In this document: positions 29,030-37,848 of the stretch, in pieces
How positions within the stretch are numbered: the stretch's first letter is position 1
Layout of the letters: every line of letters starts with the position of its first letter
Source of the DNA: Methylobacterium sp. B4
Lineage (GTDB): Bacteria; Pseudomonadota; Alphaproteobacteria; Rhizobiales; Beijerinckiaceae
DNA length: 64,000 nucleotides
Assembly (NCBI RefSeq): GCF_003201865.1
Contig: NZ_QJJJ01000003.1
Coordinates: 1-64,000 of the forward strand
Reading direction: 5' to 3'
Made by a program: the position numbers and the translations under genes
Notes under the pieces: model-generated
Database searches by the model: none
Seen by the model: the letters and a program-made list of their open reading frames with translations, nothing else
Told to the model about the DNA's origin: nothing

Positions 29030-29404
29030 ATGACGCTCGACGACGCGCGCGACGACTTCTCGCGCCTGCATCGCCTCTTCACCTTCCACCTGGGCGTGGC
29101 GGTGAGCCTGTCCTGGCTGATGACGCTCTACGCGGCGGCCTATGCCCCCTGGGTGCGCAACATCCGCGCCCTGATCGACCCGGCCGGCCCGATGCGGATC
29201 GAGAGCACGCTCTCCTACCTGTTCGTGATGCCCGCCGTCCTGACGCTCGCTTGGGCCTCCGCCTATTTCGGCCGCGAGACCATGCGCCGCTTCCAGACCC
29301 TGCCGAACCAGACGCTGGAATTCGCCGCCGCGGCGATGGTGGCCTTCGGCGTGTTCTATCTGTCCATCGACCGGGCCGTGGCCGTGATCGGCGTGGGCTT
29401 CTGA
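29030..29404 (+). CDS. Small three-helix membrane protein
   Basis: 124 residues from the ATG of MTLDDARDDF, preceded by a G-rich patch; a TTG five codons earlier is the alternative. Three hydrophobic helices are predicted by eye: GVAVSLSWLMTLYAAAY, TLSYLFVMPAVLTLAWASAY and FAAAAMVAFGVFYLSI. No family is recognised. It stands between carA and the converging heparinase-like gene. Confidence 0.6.
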   Translation: MTLDDARDDFSRLHRLFTFHLGVAVSLSWLMTLYAAAYAPWVRNIRALIDPAGPMRIESTLSYLFVMPAVLTLAWASAYFGRETMRRFQTLPNQTLEFAAAAMVAFGVFYLSIDRAVAVIGVGF

Positions 29405-29422
29405 CGATCCGAGCACGCCCTC

Positions 29423-29444
29423 GTGCCGGCGGGACCGCCGGCAC
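29423..29444. terminator. Hairpin between converging genes
   Basis: A perfect 10-base-pair stem (GTGCCGGCGG / CCGCCGGCAC, two-base loop) ends directly at the stop codon of the minus-strand gene. There is no T-run. Confidence 0.5.
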
Positions 29445-32093
29445 TCACTCCTCCACCAGCCGCCGCACCTCGCTCTCGGCGAGCAGCCGTACCAGCCGCT
29501 GCTCCACACTCGCCTCCGCGGCGATGACGACACCGCCGCAGACGCTGTCGCGGCCGGTGAAGGCGTAGCGGAGCACCGGGGCCGGCCTCAGCCCGCCCGA
29601 GCCTGCCGCGCAAAATCCCTCCATCGCCTGCGGCCGGTCGTTCCGCCCGAAGCCGGCCTCCATTCCGGCGGGCTGGCCCTTCAGCGGAACGGCGAAGCAC
29701 TCCAGGCGTCGCCCGTCCTGCTGGGCCAGCGCCCGGCGCGGGTTCGCGAGCGCCACGAGGGCGTCGGGGGGGAAGTGCAGCCGTCCCTCGAAGGAGACGG
29801 AGCGCCCCGGCCGCACGAAGCGGTCGATCACCGCCATCCCGCTCAGGTCGTCGAGCACGAGGAAGAGGCGGGCATGGGCGTAGTCGGGCCCGTGCACGCC
29901 GGTGACGAGTTTCAGTACCCTTACTCCGTCGCGCGCGACGCGTGCGGTGATCCTGCCCGAACCGGCCACCGTCTCGCGCCCGTCGGGGATCGCGACGTTG
30001 TGCGCGCGGGACGAGAGCAGGTAGTGCCGCGCCGGGCCGACCTCGACGCCCTCGGCGCCGCCGCCCTCCACGATCCAGCGCCGGGCGCCGGTGGCGAAGG
30101 TGAAGGAGGTGCAGTCGCGGTGCCCGTGCGGGGATTGCGCGGCATGGGTCAGGGCGAAATGGCCCCAGCCGCGCTCCAGGCCGTGGTCGCGCAGGGCGAA
30201 CATACCGGCGGTGCGGCTCTCCGGGATCGGCGTCGCCTCGCGTTCCGCCACGAGGTCGCGGCCCCGGGCGCCGAGCCGGGCGATCCAGGCCGCATGATCG
30301 AGGCCGGCCGGCGCGTCGCCGAAGGGCGGCAGCCGCCCGCCGGGGTCGAGCAGCCCGGCGAGCCCCGGCAGAGCCGCCTCGACACGGCGGCGGATCACCG
30401 GACCCGGCTCGGCTTCGCCGAGGGCGGCGGCGATCGCCCGTCCATGACTCAAGAGGTCGAGGCGGCGCACGGGCGAGGCTTCGGCGAAGCTTCCGTCCTC
30501 TTGCAGGAGCGCGTCGAAGCCGTGGGCGAGATTTTGCCCGGCCATAGACTCCCAGTGGTCCGAGAAGGCGAAGCCGGGCAGAGCCCGCGCCAGCGCCAGG
30601 AGGGCGGCTGCCGCCTGAAGGCCGTGCAGCGCCCGGGCCAGGGTATTCTGGCCGACGATCTCGGCCAGGGCGAAGCCGTGCCGCGCGGCCTCGGCGGCCA
30701 GCTCGGCGCGAACCGGCGCGTCCTCGCCCGTGAGCAGGCTCGCCAGCACCTCGCCACGGGGCGCGAGCGCGGCCGGATGCAGGCTCAAGCCGTCCGCCGG
30801 CTGTCCCCAGGGATTGGCTCGCGACCACGCGGCGGCAATGCCCCGTGCGCGGATCGCCCCGTCGGCAAGGGCGGCGAGCGGCAGGAGCCATGCGAGCGAC
30901 TGATAGGCAAGGCGCCACGCCACCGAGCGGTACGGGTCCTCGCGCCAGTCCGGTGCCGCGGGCAGCGTCCAGTCGGGTAGGCCGGCGAGGCTGAGGATCA
31001 CGCGCTCGCCCTCGATCCGCAGGCTGCGATCCGGGCCGGCCCGCACGGCACGGGCTTGAGCGAGGATCGCCGGGGCGGACGCCTCCGAAGCTGCCAGCCA
31101 CGACGCGGGTACGCCCCCGGGCAGGCCGAGCCGGCCGGCGAGGCGGGCGAGGAATGCCGGCGCGTCGAGGAGGTCGTCGTCGCATAGGCTCTCGAGCCGG
31201 AAGTCGTCCTCGAGCGCGAGTTCGGGCAGGCCGATCAGCTCGACCTCGGATGCGGCCGGCGCATCCTCCCACACGCCGAAGGCCAGCTCGACCGAGGCGG
31301 CGCCGGGCGGCGGTCGCAGGGTCAGGGTGAAGCGCCGGGCCTGGGGCTGGGCCGAGAGGTTGATGACCGCGCCGAGCCCCGGCACGGAGATCGTGTCGGC
31401 GTAGGGCGGCGCGATCTCGGCGCCCGTCCGGTCCCGGTAGAGGAGGCGCACCCGCGCGGCGTGCTCGTCGGCCCGGGCGGCGTAGATCTGGCCGCGCAGC
31501 ACCAGCGCGATCTCCTCGGCGAGGGCGTAGCGCAGCGTCAGCCCCTCCGCCAGGGAGCGCCGACGCGGCCCTGCCTCGGGATCGGGCTCGCCGAGGCGCA
31601 GGACCGGGTCGGCCACGCCGATCTCGCGGGTGTTTCTCCAGGAGCGCAGGGTGACGACGAGGCCCTGCGCCTGATCGGGCACCCGGAAGGCGATGCGGAA
31701 CGGCTCGGGCCCAAGGAGCGCCGGGCCGGGAATCCAGGCGACTTGCGGGTCGAGCAGGCTGCGGGCCAGCCCGGGCACGTGATCGAGATCGAGGCTGGAC
31801 CCGTCCGCGGCCAGGAAGTCGAAGCCGGCGGCCGCGCAATCGACGGCTAACGCCGCTTCCTCGCCCTCGTCGAAGGCGAGAGCGAAGTGCAGGCAGGCCC
31901 AGGCGCCGGGACGGAGATCGGAAAAACCCAGTCCCACCCGCGAGAAGCGGTTGTTGACGCCGATGCGATGCAGCCCCTCCCCCCCGCCTGTCCCGGCACC
32001 GCCGGCGTAGCGAACCGCGGCCGGCCGGAGACCATCCGCGTCCGCACCGTCGGAAGCCGCCAGGGCCGCGGCCTGCTCTACGATCTGGTCCAT
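29445..32093 (-). CDS. Heparinase II/III family protein (putative polysaccharide lyase)
   Basis: About 882 residues from the ATG of MDQIVEQAAALA. The middle part is an alpha-helical toroid as in PL12-type lyases (NPWGQPADGLSLHPAALA, LLQEDGSFAEASPVRRLDLLSHGRAI). The C-terminal beta-sandwich carries the heparinase II/III signature HAAQSPHGHRDCTSFTFATGARRWIVEGGG, followed by HNVAIPDGRE. The N-terminal 330 residues are an extra beta-rich region that I do not recognise. Such proteins in alphaproteobacteria often accompany exopolysaccharide genes, but here it stands next to the flagellar locus, divergent from flgB. The true length may be longer or shorter at the N-terminus. Confidence 0.75.
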   Translation of the reverse strand: MDQIVEQAAALAASDGADADGLRPAAVRYAGGAGTGGGEGLHRIGVNNRFSRVGLGFSDLRPGAWACLHFALAFDEGEEAALAVDCAAAGFDFLAADGSSLDLDHVPGLARSLLDPQVAWIPGPALLGPEPFRIAFRVPDQAQGLVVTLRSWRNTREIGVADPVLRLGEPDPEAGPRRRSLAEGLTLRYALAEEIALVLRGQIYAARADEHAARVRLLYRDRTGAEIAPPYADTISVPGLGAVINLSAQPQARRFTLTLRPPPGAASVELAFGVWEDAPAASEVELIGLPELALEDDFRLESLCDDDLLDAPAFLARLAGRLGLPGGVPASWLAASEASAPAILAQARAVRAGPDRSLRIEGERVILSLAGLPDWTLPAAPDWREDPYRSVAWRLAYQSLAWLLPLAALADGAIRARGIAAAWSRANPWGQPADGLSLHPAALAPRGEVLASLLTGEDAPVRAELAAEAARHGFALAEIVGQNTLARALHGLQAAAALLALARALPGFAFSDHWESMAGQNLAHGFDALLQEDGSFAEASPVRRLDLLSHGRAIAAALGEAEPGPVIRRRVEAALPGLAGLLDPGGRLPPFGDAPAGLDHAAWIARLGARGRDLVAEREATPIPESRTAGMFALRDHGLERGWGHFALTHAAQSPHGHRDCTSFTFATGARRWIVEGGGAEGVEVGPARHYLLSSRAHNVAIPDGRETVAGSGRITARVARDGVRVLKLVTGVHGPDYAHARLFLVLDDLSGMAVIDRFVRPGRSVSFEGRLHFPPDALVALANPRRALAQQDGRRLECFAVPLKGQPAGMEAGFGRNDRPQAMEGFCAAGSGGLRPAPVLRYAFTGRDSVCGGVVIAAEASVEQRLVRLLAESEVRRLVEE

Positions 32094-32249
32094 TGCCCAG
32101 GCGCCACCGCGGAGGCGGCCCCTGTCAAGACGGGAGCCAGCTTCGTGCAAGATTGCCTGCCTAAATCTCCCCGCCGACGCGGGGGTTCGCCTTCCGACTC
32201 CGCCCGCGTTCCGTGTTTCTCCAGGGGCCCTTGGGATGGGGGCGTTGCC

Positions 32250-32639
32250 ATGACGACGGGCGTCTACCTGTTCGACCTCGCCTCGCAGCACGCGCGGCAC
32301 CTCGCGACGCGGCAGGCCACCATCGCCGGGAACGTCGCGAACGCGAACACCCCCGGCTACAAGGCCCGGGACGTGGTGCCCTTCGCCCAGGTCCTGGCCC
32401 GGACCGGCCTCGACATGGCCTCGACGGCCAGGACCCATCTGGAGGCGCAGGGGAGCCGCATCCCCGTGCAGGAGGCCAAGTCGACCGGGGGCTGGGAGGT
32501 GCTCGAATCGTCGAGCGCGGTCAGCCTGGAGCAGGAGATGCTCAAGGCCGGCACCGTCTCCCGGGAGCACAACCTCGACACGGCGGTGGTGAAGTCCTTC
32601 CACCGCATGCTGATGGCGGCCGTGCGGAGCGGGTCATGA
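32250..32639 (+). CDS. flgB: Flagellar proximal rod protein FlgB
   Basis: 129 residues. The N-terminal rod/hook signature is visible (ATRQATIAGNVANANTPGYKARDV), and the C-terminal helix (EHNLDTAVVKSFHRMLMAAVRSGS) matches the family's polymerising end. The start is the ATG of MTTGVYLFDLA. It is the first gene of a ten-gene + strand flagellar block, with the promoter presumably in the 156 bases between it and the divergent heparinase gene. It overlaps flgC by four bases. Confidence 0.92.
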   Translation: MTTGVYLFDLASQHARHLATRQATIAGNVANANTPGYKARDVVPFAQVLARTGLDMASTARTHLEAQGSRIPVQEAKSTGGWEVLESSSAVSLEQEMLKAGTVSREHNLDTAVVKSFHRMLMAAVRSGS

Positions 32640-33052
32640 TCGATCCCCTGCTCTCCGCTTCCCGGCTCGCGAGCGCCGGCCTCGAAGCGCAGTCGCTGCG
32701 CATGCGGGTCGTCTCGGAAAACCTCGCCAACGCGCAATCGACCGGCGCGACGCCGGGTGCCAATCCCTATGCCCGCAAGACGGTGACCTTCCGGGCCGAA
32801 CTCGACCGGGCGGCGGGCGTCGCCTCGGTGAGCCTGCGCGAGATCGGCACCGACAACGCCCCGTTCCGGACCGAGCACGATCCCGCCAACCCCGCGGCGG
32901 ACGAGAACGGCAACGTCAAGCTGCCCAACGTGAACATGCTCGTCGAGATGGCGGACATGCGCGAGGCCAACCGCTCCTACGAGGCGAACCTCCAGGTCAT
33001 CAAACAGGCCCGGGCCATGGTCGCCAGCGTCATCGATCTCCTGAAATCCTAA
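32636..33052 (+). CDS. flgC: Flagellar proximal rod protein FlgC
   Basis: 138 residues. Contains LRMRVVSENLANAQSTGATPGANPYARKTVTF near the N-terminus and the C-terminal signature NVNMLVEMADMREANRSYEANLQVIKQARAM. The ATG overlaps the flgB stop (ATGA). It forms the rod in the periplasm together with FlgB, FlgF and FlgG. Confidence 0.95.
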   Translation: MIDPLLSASRLASAGLEAQSLRMRVVSENLANAQSTGATPGANPYARKTVTFRAELDRAAGVASVSLREIGTDNAPFRTEHDPANPAADENGNVKLPNVNMLVEMADMREANRSYEANLQVIKQARAMVASVIDLLKS

Positions 33053-33065
33053 AAGTCCGCCCGCG

Positions 33066-33416
33066 ATGATCGAAGCCCTCACCTCGCTCGCCGCCTTCGA
33101 CAAGGTCGCCGGCACCTCGTTTGCCGAGACGACGCCGGCCCAGAAGGCCGTCTTCAGTCCCGCCGCCGTGTCCGGCATCGCCGGCGCCGCACCGGCGCCG
33201 ACCGATTTCGGCAACGTCATGGCCCAGGTCGCCGCCAGCGCCCGGGATGCCCTGCGCGCCGGCGAGGCCACGGCGATCTCCGGCATCCAGGGCAAAGCCA
33301 CCGCTCAAGCTGTGGTCGAGGCCGTGATGTCCGCCGAGCAAAGCCTCCAGACCGTGGTGGCGATCCGCGACAAGGTGGTCGCCGCCTACCTCGAACTCAG
33401 CCGCATGCCGATCTGA
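33066..33416 (+). CDS. fliE: Flagellar hook-basal body protein FliE
   Basis: 116 residues. The C-terminal FliE pattern [31 protein letters not shown] is clear; it joins the MS ring to the rod. A Pro/Ala-rich central part is variable. It begins 13 bases after flgC. Confidence 0.93.
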   Translation: MIEALTSLAAFDKVAGTSFAETTPAQKAVFSPAAVSGIAGAAPAPTDFGNVMAQVAASARDALRAGEATAISGIQGKATAQAVVEAVMSAEQSLQTVVAIRDKVVAAYLELSRMPI

Positions 33417-33441
33417 TCGGCCACTCCAAGGATCCCTCGCC

Positions 33442-34230
33442 ATGCGCGCGCTCGCCATCGCCGCCACGGGCATGTCCGCCCAGCAGCTCAATCTCGAAGT
33501 CATCGCCAACAACATCGCCAACCTGAACACCACCGGGTTCAAGGGCGCGCGGGCCGAGTTCACCGACCTGCTCTACCAGGCCGAGCGGCAGCAGGGCGTG
33601 CCGAACCAGGCGGGCCAGGAGGCGGTGCCGGAGGGCGCGATGCTGGGGCTGGGCGTCCGCGCCGCCGCGATCCGCAACCTGCACCGGCAGGGGTCGCTCG
33701 CCAACACCGGCAACCAGCTCGATCTGGCGGTGAACGGGCGCGGCTACTTCCAGATCACCAGCCCGGCGGGCGAGATCAACTACACCCGCGCCGGCTCGTT
33801 CAACAAGAACAACGCCGGCCAGCTCGTCACCATGGAAGGCTACGCCGTCGATCCGGCGATCCTGATCCCGGCCAACACGACGCAGGTGACGATCAACGAA
33901 TCGGGGCAGGTCTTCGCCAAGATCGACGCGCAGGTCGCCCTGCAGAATATCGGCCAGCTGACGCTCGCCAACTTCGCCAACGAATCCGGCCTGGAGCCGC
34001 TCGGCAACGGCCTCTACCGCGAGACGCCCGCCTCCGGCGCGCCCGTCGTCGGCAATCCCGGAGACGTGAGCTACGGCCGGCTGCAGCAGGGCTATCTCGA
34101 AGGCTCGAACGTCGATCCGGTCAAGGAGATCACCAGCCTGATCACGGCCCAGCGCGCCTTCGAGATGAACTCGAAGGTGATCCAGGCGGCCGACGAAATG
34201 GCCGGGACAGTTTCCAAGGGCATCCGCTGA
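33442..34230 (+). CDS. flgG: Flagellar distal rod protein FlgG
   Basis: 262 residues, the family's usual length. The N-terminal signature [27 protein letters not shown] and the C-terminal one [34 protein letters not shown] are both complete. [13 protein letters not shown] marks the core domain. It is followed by a repeat element that separates it from flgA. Confidence 0.97.
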   Translation: MRALAIAATGMSAQQLNLEVIANNIANLNTTGFKGARAEFTDLLYQAERQQGVPNQAGQEAVPEGAMLGLGVRAAAIRNLHRQGSLANTGNQLDLAVNGRGYFQITSPAGEINYTRAGSFNKNNAGQLVTMEGYAVDPAILIPANTTQVTINESGQVFAKIDAQVALQNIGQLTLANFANESGLEPLGNGLYRETPASGAPVVGNPGDVSYGRLQQGYLEGSNVDPVKEITSLITAQRAFEMNSKVIQAADEMAGTVSKGIR

Positions 34231-34264
34231 TACGGCGTTCGCTCGATGACTTCGGTGACTTTTC

Positions 34265-34357
34265 CGTCATTGCGAGGCGAAGCCGTGGCAATCCAGGGCT
34301 CCGCATCGTCCGGCAAGGTCGCGCTCCGGATCGCTTCCGCTCCGCCTCGCGATGACG
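34265..34357. repeat. REP-like palindromic intergenic repeat, copy 2
   Basis: About 93 bases, from CGTCATTGCGAGGCGAAG to the closing CGCGATGACG, with GGCAATCCAGG and CCGGATCGCTTCC in the arms. It is related to the copy at 14027. It lies inside the flagellar operon between flgG and flgA, where it could fold into a long hairpin in the transcript. Confidence 0.7.
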
Positions 34358-34437
34358 GAGCCCGACGCATCCCGAAGCGACCAACCGGAAACGGCATGAC
34401 CGCCGTCTCCTCCCCTCCTCCTTCGGCGCGATTCCCC

Positions 34438-34929
34438 ATGCCCCGCAAGACTTTCGTCCGCGGCCTCGTGCTCGCCGCCCTGGCGGCCGGTCCGGTCCAG
34501 GCGGCCCCCGCCCAGGTCATCGACGGTGCGGCGAGCACCGAGCTCATGCTGCCGGTGCCCACCGTCACGATCTATCCGGGCGATACGATCAAGGACTCGA
34601 TGCTGCGGATGCAGGCCTACCCCGCGACCTACCGGGCGCGCACGGCCGTCATCGACGCCTCGGCGGCGATCGCCGGCCGGGTCGCGCGGCGGATGCTGCT
34701 GCCGGGCGAGCCGGTGCCGGTCAACGCCGTGGACGATCCCCGCCTCGTGAGCCGGGGGGCGCCGACGCAGATGATCTTCGAGGAGAACGGACTCGTCATC
34801 ACCGCGGTGGGCTCGCCGCTCCAGAACGGGGGTCTCGGCGAGACGATCCGCGTGCGCAACACCGACACCAACCGCATCGTGCTCGGCACGGTGACCGCCG
34901 ACGGCCGCATCCGGATCGGCGCGCAATGA
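34438..34929 (+). CDS. flgA: Flagellar basal body P-ring assembly chaperone FlgA
   Basis: 163 residues with a signal peptide (FVRGLVLAALAAGPVQAAPA). FlgA is the periplasmic chaperone for the P ring. The C-terminal SAF-like domain is recognised by MLLPGEPVPVNAVDDPRLV and GLVITAVGSPLQNGGLGETIRVRNTDTNRIVLGTV. Rhizobial FlgA is short like this. I take the ATG of MPRKTFVRG; an upstream in-frame ATG at 34396 is the alternative. It overlaps flgI by four bases. Confidence 0.93.
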   Translation: MPRKTFVRGLVLAALAAGPVQAAPAQVIDGAASTELMLPVPTVTIYPGDTIKDSMLRMQAYPATYRARTAVIDASAAIAGRVARRMLLPGEPVPVNAVDDPRLVSRGAPTQMIFEENGLVITAVGSPLQNGGLGETIRVRNTDTNRIVLGTVTADGRIRIGAQ

Positions 34930-36053
34930 CCCGCCGCCTGCTCCTCGCCGTCCTGCTCGGCCTACTCACCGGCCTCGGCTTCGCGATGATGGCGGGTCCG
35001 GCCCGGGCGGCCGGGACCCGGATCAAGGACATCGCCACGCTCAAGGGCGTGCGCGACAACCAGATCTTCGGCTACGGCCTCGTCACCGGCCTCCAGGGCA
35101 CCGGCGACACCCTGCGCAACGCGCAGTTCACCGAGCAATCGCTGCAATCCCTGCTCGACCGGCTCGGCATCAACGTGCGCGACGCGCGCCTGCGCACCCG
35201 CAACATCGCCGCCGTGATGGTGACCGCCGACCTGCCGCCCTATACCGGCACCGGCTCGCGCATCGACGTCACCGTGACCTCCATGGGCGACGCCACCTCG
35301 CTGCGCGGCGGCACGCTGCTGATGACGCCGCTGACCGGCGGCGACGGCCTCGTCTACGCCGCGGCGCAGGGGCCGCTCGCCGTCTCCGGCTTCACGGTGC
35401 AGGGACAGGCCGAGCAACTGACCCAGGGCGTGCCGACGGCGGGCCGCATCCCCAACGGTGCCCTGATCGAGCGCGAGGTGCCCGGCACCTTCCGCGATCT
35501 GCCGGAACTCGTGTTCGAGCTGAAGAATCCCGACTTCAAGACCGCGACGCAGGTCGCCGACGCCATCAACGCGTGGTCGATGGGCGCCTTCAACCGACGC
35601 ATCGCCAGCGCCCGCGACCAGCGCTCGGTCGTGGTGATGCGCGGGCGCCAGATGGCCCAGACCCGGCTGGTGGCGCAGATCGGCGACCTGACGATCCAGC
35701 CCGACACCCCGGCCCGGGTCGTGGTCGACCAGCGCACCGGCACGGTGGTGATCGGGCGCAACGTGACGATCTCCACCGTCGCCGTGACCCACGGCAACCT
35801 CACGGTCCGCGTCACCGAGGCACCCGAGGTGTCGCAGCCCGAGCCCTTCTCCAACGGCCAGACCGTCGTGGTGCCCCGGACCGAGGTCGCGGCGCGGGAG
35901 GAGCGCGGCAAGCTCGCCATCCTCGGCGGCTCCGACCTCCAGACGCTGGTGCGCGGCCTCAATCAGGTCGGGCTGAAGCCCACCGACATCATCGCGATCC
36001 TGCAGGCGGTGAAGACCGCCGGCGCCCTCCAGGCCGAACTCGTGGTGCAGTGA
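34926..36053 (+). CDS. flgI: Flagellar P-ring protein FlgI
   Basis: 375 residues. A signal peptide (LLLAVLLGLLTGLGFAMMAGPARA) is followed by ARAAGTRIKDIATLKGVRDNQIFGYGLVTGLQGTGD, the unmistakable FlgI start. DLPPYTGTGSRIDVTVTSMGDATSLRGGTLLMTPL and LVRGLNQVGLKPTDIIAILQAVKTAGALQAELVV complete it. It forms the ring in the peptidoglycan layer. ATGA overlap with flgA, one-base overlap with motE. Confidence 0.98.
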   Translation: MTRRLLLAVLLGLLTGLGFAMMAGPARAAGTRIKDIATLKGVRDNQIFGYGLVTGLQGTGDTLRNAQFTEQSLQSLLDRLGINVRDARLRTRNIAAVMVTADLPPYTGTGSRIDVTVTSMGDATSLRGGTLLMTPLTGGDGLVYAAAQGPLAVSGFTVQGQAEQLTQGVPTAGRIPNGALIEREVPGTFRDLPELVFELKNPDFKTATQVADAINAWSMGAFNRRIASARDQRSVVVMRGRQMAQTRLVAQIGDLTIQPDTPARVVVDQRTGTVVIGRNVTISTVAVTHGNLTVRVTEAPEVSQPEPFSNGQTVVVPRTEVAAREERGKLAILGGSDLQTLVRGLNQVGLKPTDIIAILQAVKTAGALQAELVVQ

Positions 36054-36637
36054 TGAGAGCAACGCTGCGCATCGCCCTGTGCTGGCTCGCCCTGTCCGGG
36101 ACCGCCCTCGCGGCCGGAGGCGACCATGCCGACCCGGCCAAGGACGCCGCGATGCGGGCACTCGCGGCCCGCGACGCGCCGAAAGACGTCTCGGCTCAGG
36201 ACTTCGTAGCGAAGGAGCCGGCCAAGACGGGCTACTGCGCCACCATCGCCGACGCCGCGGCCGATGCCCGCTTCGCGTGGCAGAAGGAACAGCTCGCGGT
36301 GATGGAGCGGCAGGTCGAGGAGCGCGTCAGGCTCCTCGAAGAGAAGCGCGCCGAGTACGAGGCTTGGCTCAAGCGCCGCAACGAGTTCCTGGCCAAGGCC
36401 GACGAGAGCGTGGTCGCGGTCTACGCCAAGATGCGGCCCGATGCGGCGGCGCTGCAGCTCGCCAACATGCCCGACGAGGCGGCGGCCGCCCTGCTGACCA
36501 AGCTCAACGCCCGCACCGCGAGCGCCATCCTCTCGGAGATGGAGGCGGCCCGTGCCGCCGGGCTTGCCCGCGCGATGTCGGAGTCCGGCCGCAAGGACGC
36601 GACGGCCCCGGCTCAAAAGAAGAACCAGAGGTCATGA
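36053..36637 (+). CDS. motE: Motility protein MotE (MgtE-N-like chaperone of MotC)
   Basis: 194 residues. A signal peptide (IALCWLALSGTALAAG) is followed by a coiled-coil rich in Glu and Arg (QLAVMERQVEERVRLLEEKRAEYEAWLKRR) and an MgtE-N-like helical segment (YAKMRPDAAALQLANMPDEAAAALLTKLNARTASAILSEM). In Sinorhizobium MotE is a periplasmic chaperone for MotC, and both are specific to rhizobial motility loci; a motC gene is present at 45538. It lies between flgI and flgH, the same place as in Rhizobium. It starts one base inside the flgI stop. Confidence 0.88.
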   Translation: MRATLRIALCWLALSGTALAAGGDHADPAKDAAMRALAARDAPKDVSAQDFVAKEPAKTGYCATIADAAADARFAWQKEQLAVMERQVEERVRLLEEKRAEYEAWLKRRNEFLAKADESVVAVYAKMRPDAAALQLANMPDEAAAALLTKLNARTASAILSEMEAARAAGLARAMSESGRKDATAPAQKKNQRS

Positions 36638-37347
36638 TGCGTCCCTTCCCGCCTGCGGCTGCGGCCCTGCTGGCCCTCTCGCTCGGCGCCTGCCAGAGCG
36701 ATCTCGACCGCCTCGGCCGTCCGCCCGTGCTGACGCCGATCGGCACCGGGCTGAACGCGCCCCGCGAGCCGCTGCCGACCTCCTTCGGCGCCCTGGGCGC
36801 GCGCCACAGCTACCACTCGACTTGGAGCCCGGCGAGCGCGACGCTCTACCAGGACCCGCGCGCCCGCGACGTCGGCGACGTCATCACGGTCAGCATCGCC
36901 ATCAACGACAAGGCGCAGTTCGACAACGCCACCGAACGCGAGCGCAGCCAGAAGAGCTTCCTCGGCTTCGATTTCGGCTACGGCGTCTCGGGCCTCAAGG
37001 ATTCGGCCACCGCCGATACCGGCATCCGCTCCGGCACCGAGACCAAGGGCCAGGGCTCGATCGACCGCAAGGAATCGCTCAGCCTCTCCGTTGCGGCGGT
37101 CGTCACCGAAGTGCTGCCCAACGGCAACGTGGTGATCTCGGGCTCGCAGGAGGTGCGGGTGAACAACGAGGTGCGCGTGCTCAACGTCGCCGGCATCGTC
37201 CGCCCGCGGGACATCTCGCGCAAGAACACCATCGACTACGACAAGATCGCCGAGGCGCGCATCTCCTATGGCGGGCGCGGGCGTCTCACCGACGTGCAGA
37301 ATCCGACGCTCGGCCAGCAGGTCTTCGAGACCGTGGCGCCGTTCTGA
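36634..37347 (+). CDS. flgH: Flagellar L-ring lipoprotein FlgH
   Basis: 237 residues. The lipobox LGAC (LLALSLGACQSD) marks lipid attachment. DPRARDVGDVITVSIAINDKAQFDNATERER and the closing GNVVISGSQEVRVNNEVRVLNVAGIVRPRDI are the family signatures. It builds the outer-membrane ring. The start is ATG (MMRPFPPA), with the stop of motE overlapping. Confidence 0.97.
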   Translation: MMRPFPPAAAALLALSLGACQSDLDRLGRPPVLTPIGTGLNAPREPLPTSFGALGARHSYHSTWSPASATLYQDPRARDVGDVITVSIAINDKAQFDNATERERSQKSFLGFDFGYGVSGLKDSATADTGIRSGTETKGQGSIDRKESLSLSVAAVVTEVLPNGNVVISGSQEVRVNNEVRVLNVAGIVRPRDISRKNTIDYDKIAEARISYGGRGRLTDVQNPTLGQQVFETVAPF

Positions 37348-37362
37348 GCGGAAGACGCGAGC

Positions 37363-37848
37363 ATGGCCGAGAACAAGGATGGCGCGAAGAAGGGCGGCAA
37401 GGGCTGGATCGGGGCGCTCGCCCTGGTCACGCTCGTCGCCGTCGGCACCGGGGGCGGGCTCGGCGTCTACCTGCTGGGCAGCGTCGAGAAGTCGGTGGAC
37501 CTCAAGAAGCGCGAGGAAGCCGACAAGGCGGTGAAGGTGCTGAATTACACGGGCGACCTGAGCCTGCGCAGCATCGGCTCCGTGGTGGCCAACCTCGCTG
37601 AGCCGACGGATTCGTGGGTGCGGATCGAGTCCTCGATCGTCTTCAAGACCGGGTCGCTGCCGAACCCCGACGTGACACTGGCCGAGATCCGCGCCGACGC
37701 GCTCGCCTACCTGCGCACGCTCTCGATGGCGCAGATCGAGGGTGCGAGCGGCCTCCAGCACCTGCGCGAGGATCTCAACGAGCGCGTCGCGATCCGCACC
37801 AAGGGTGCGGTGCGCGAACTCATCGTCGAATCCCTGGTGGTGCAATGA
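37363..37848 (+). CDS. fliL: Flagellar basal body-associated protein FliL
   Basis: 161 residues. One membrane helix (IGALALVTLVAVGTGGGLGVYLL) after a Lys-rich start, then a periplasmic FliL domain (WVRIESSIVF, DALAYLRTLSMAQIEGASGLQHLREDLNERVAIRTKG). It sits around the stator and helps torque. The stop overlaps the fliP start by four bases. Confidence 0.93.
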   Translation: MAENKDGAKKGGKGWIGALALVTLVAVGTGGGLGVYLLGSVEKSVDLKKREEADKAVKVLNYTGDLSLRSIGSVVANLAEPTDSWVRIESSIVFKTGSLPNPDVTLAEIRADALAYLRTLSMAQIEGASGLQHLREDLNERVAIRTKGAVRELIVESLVVQ

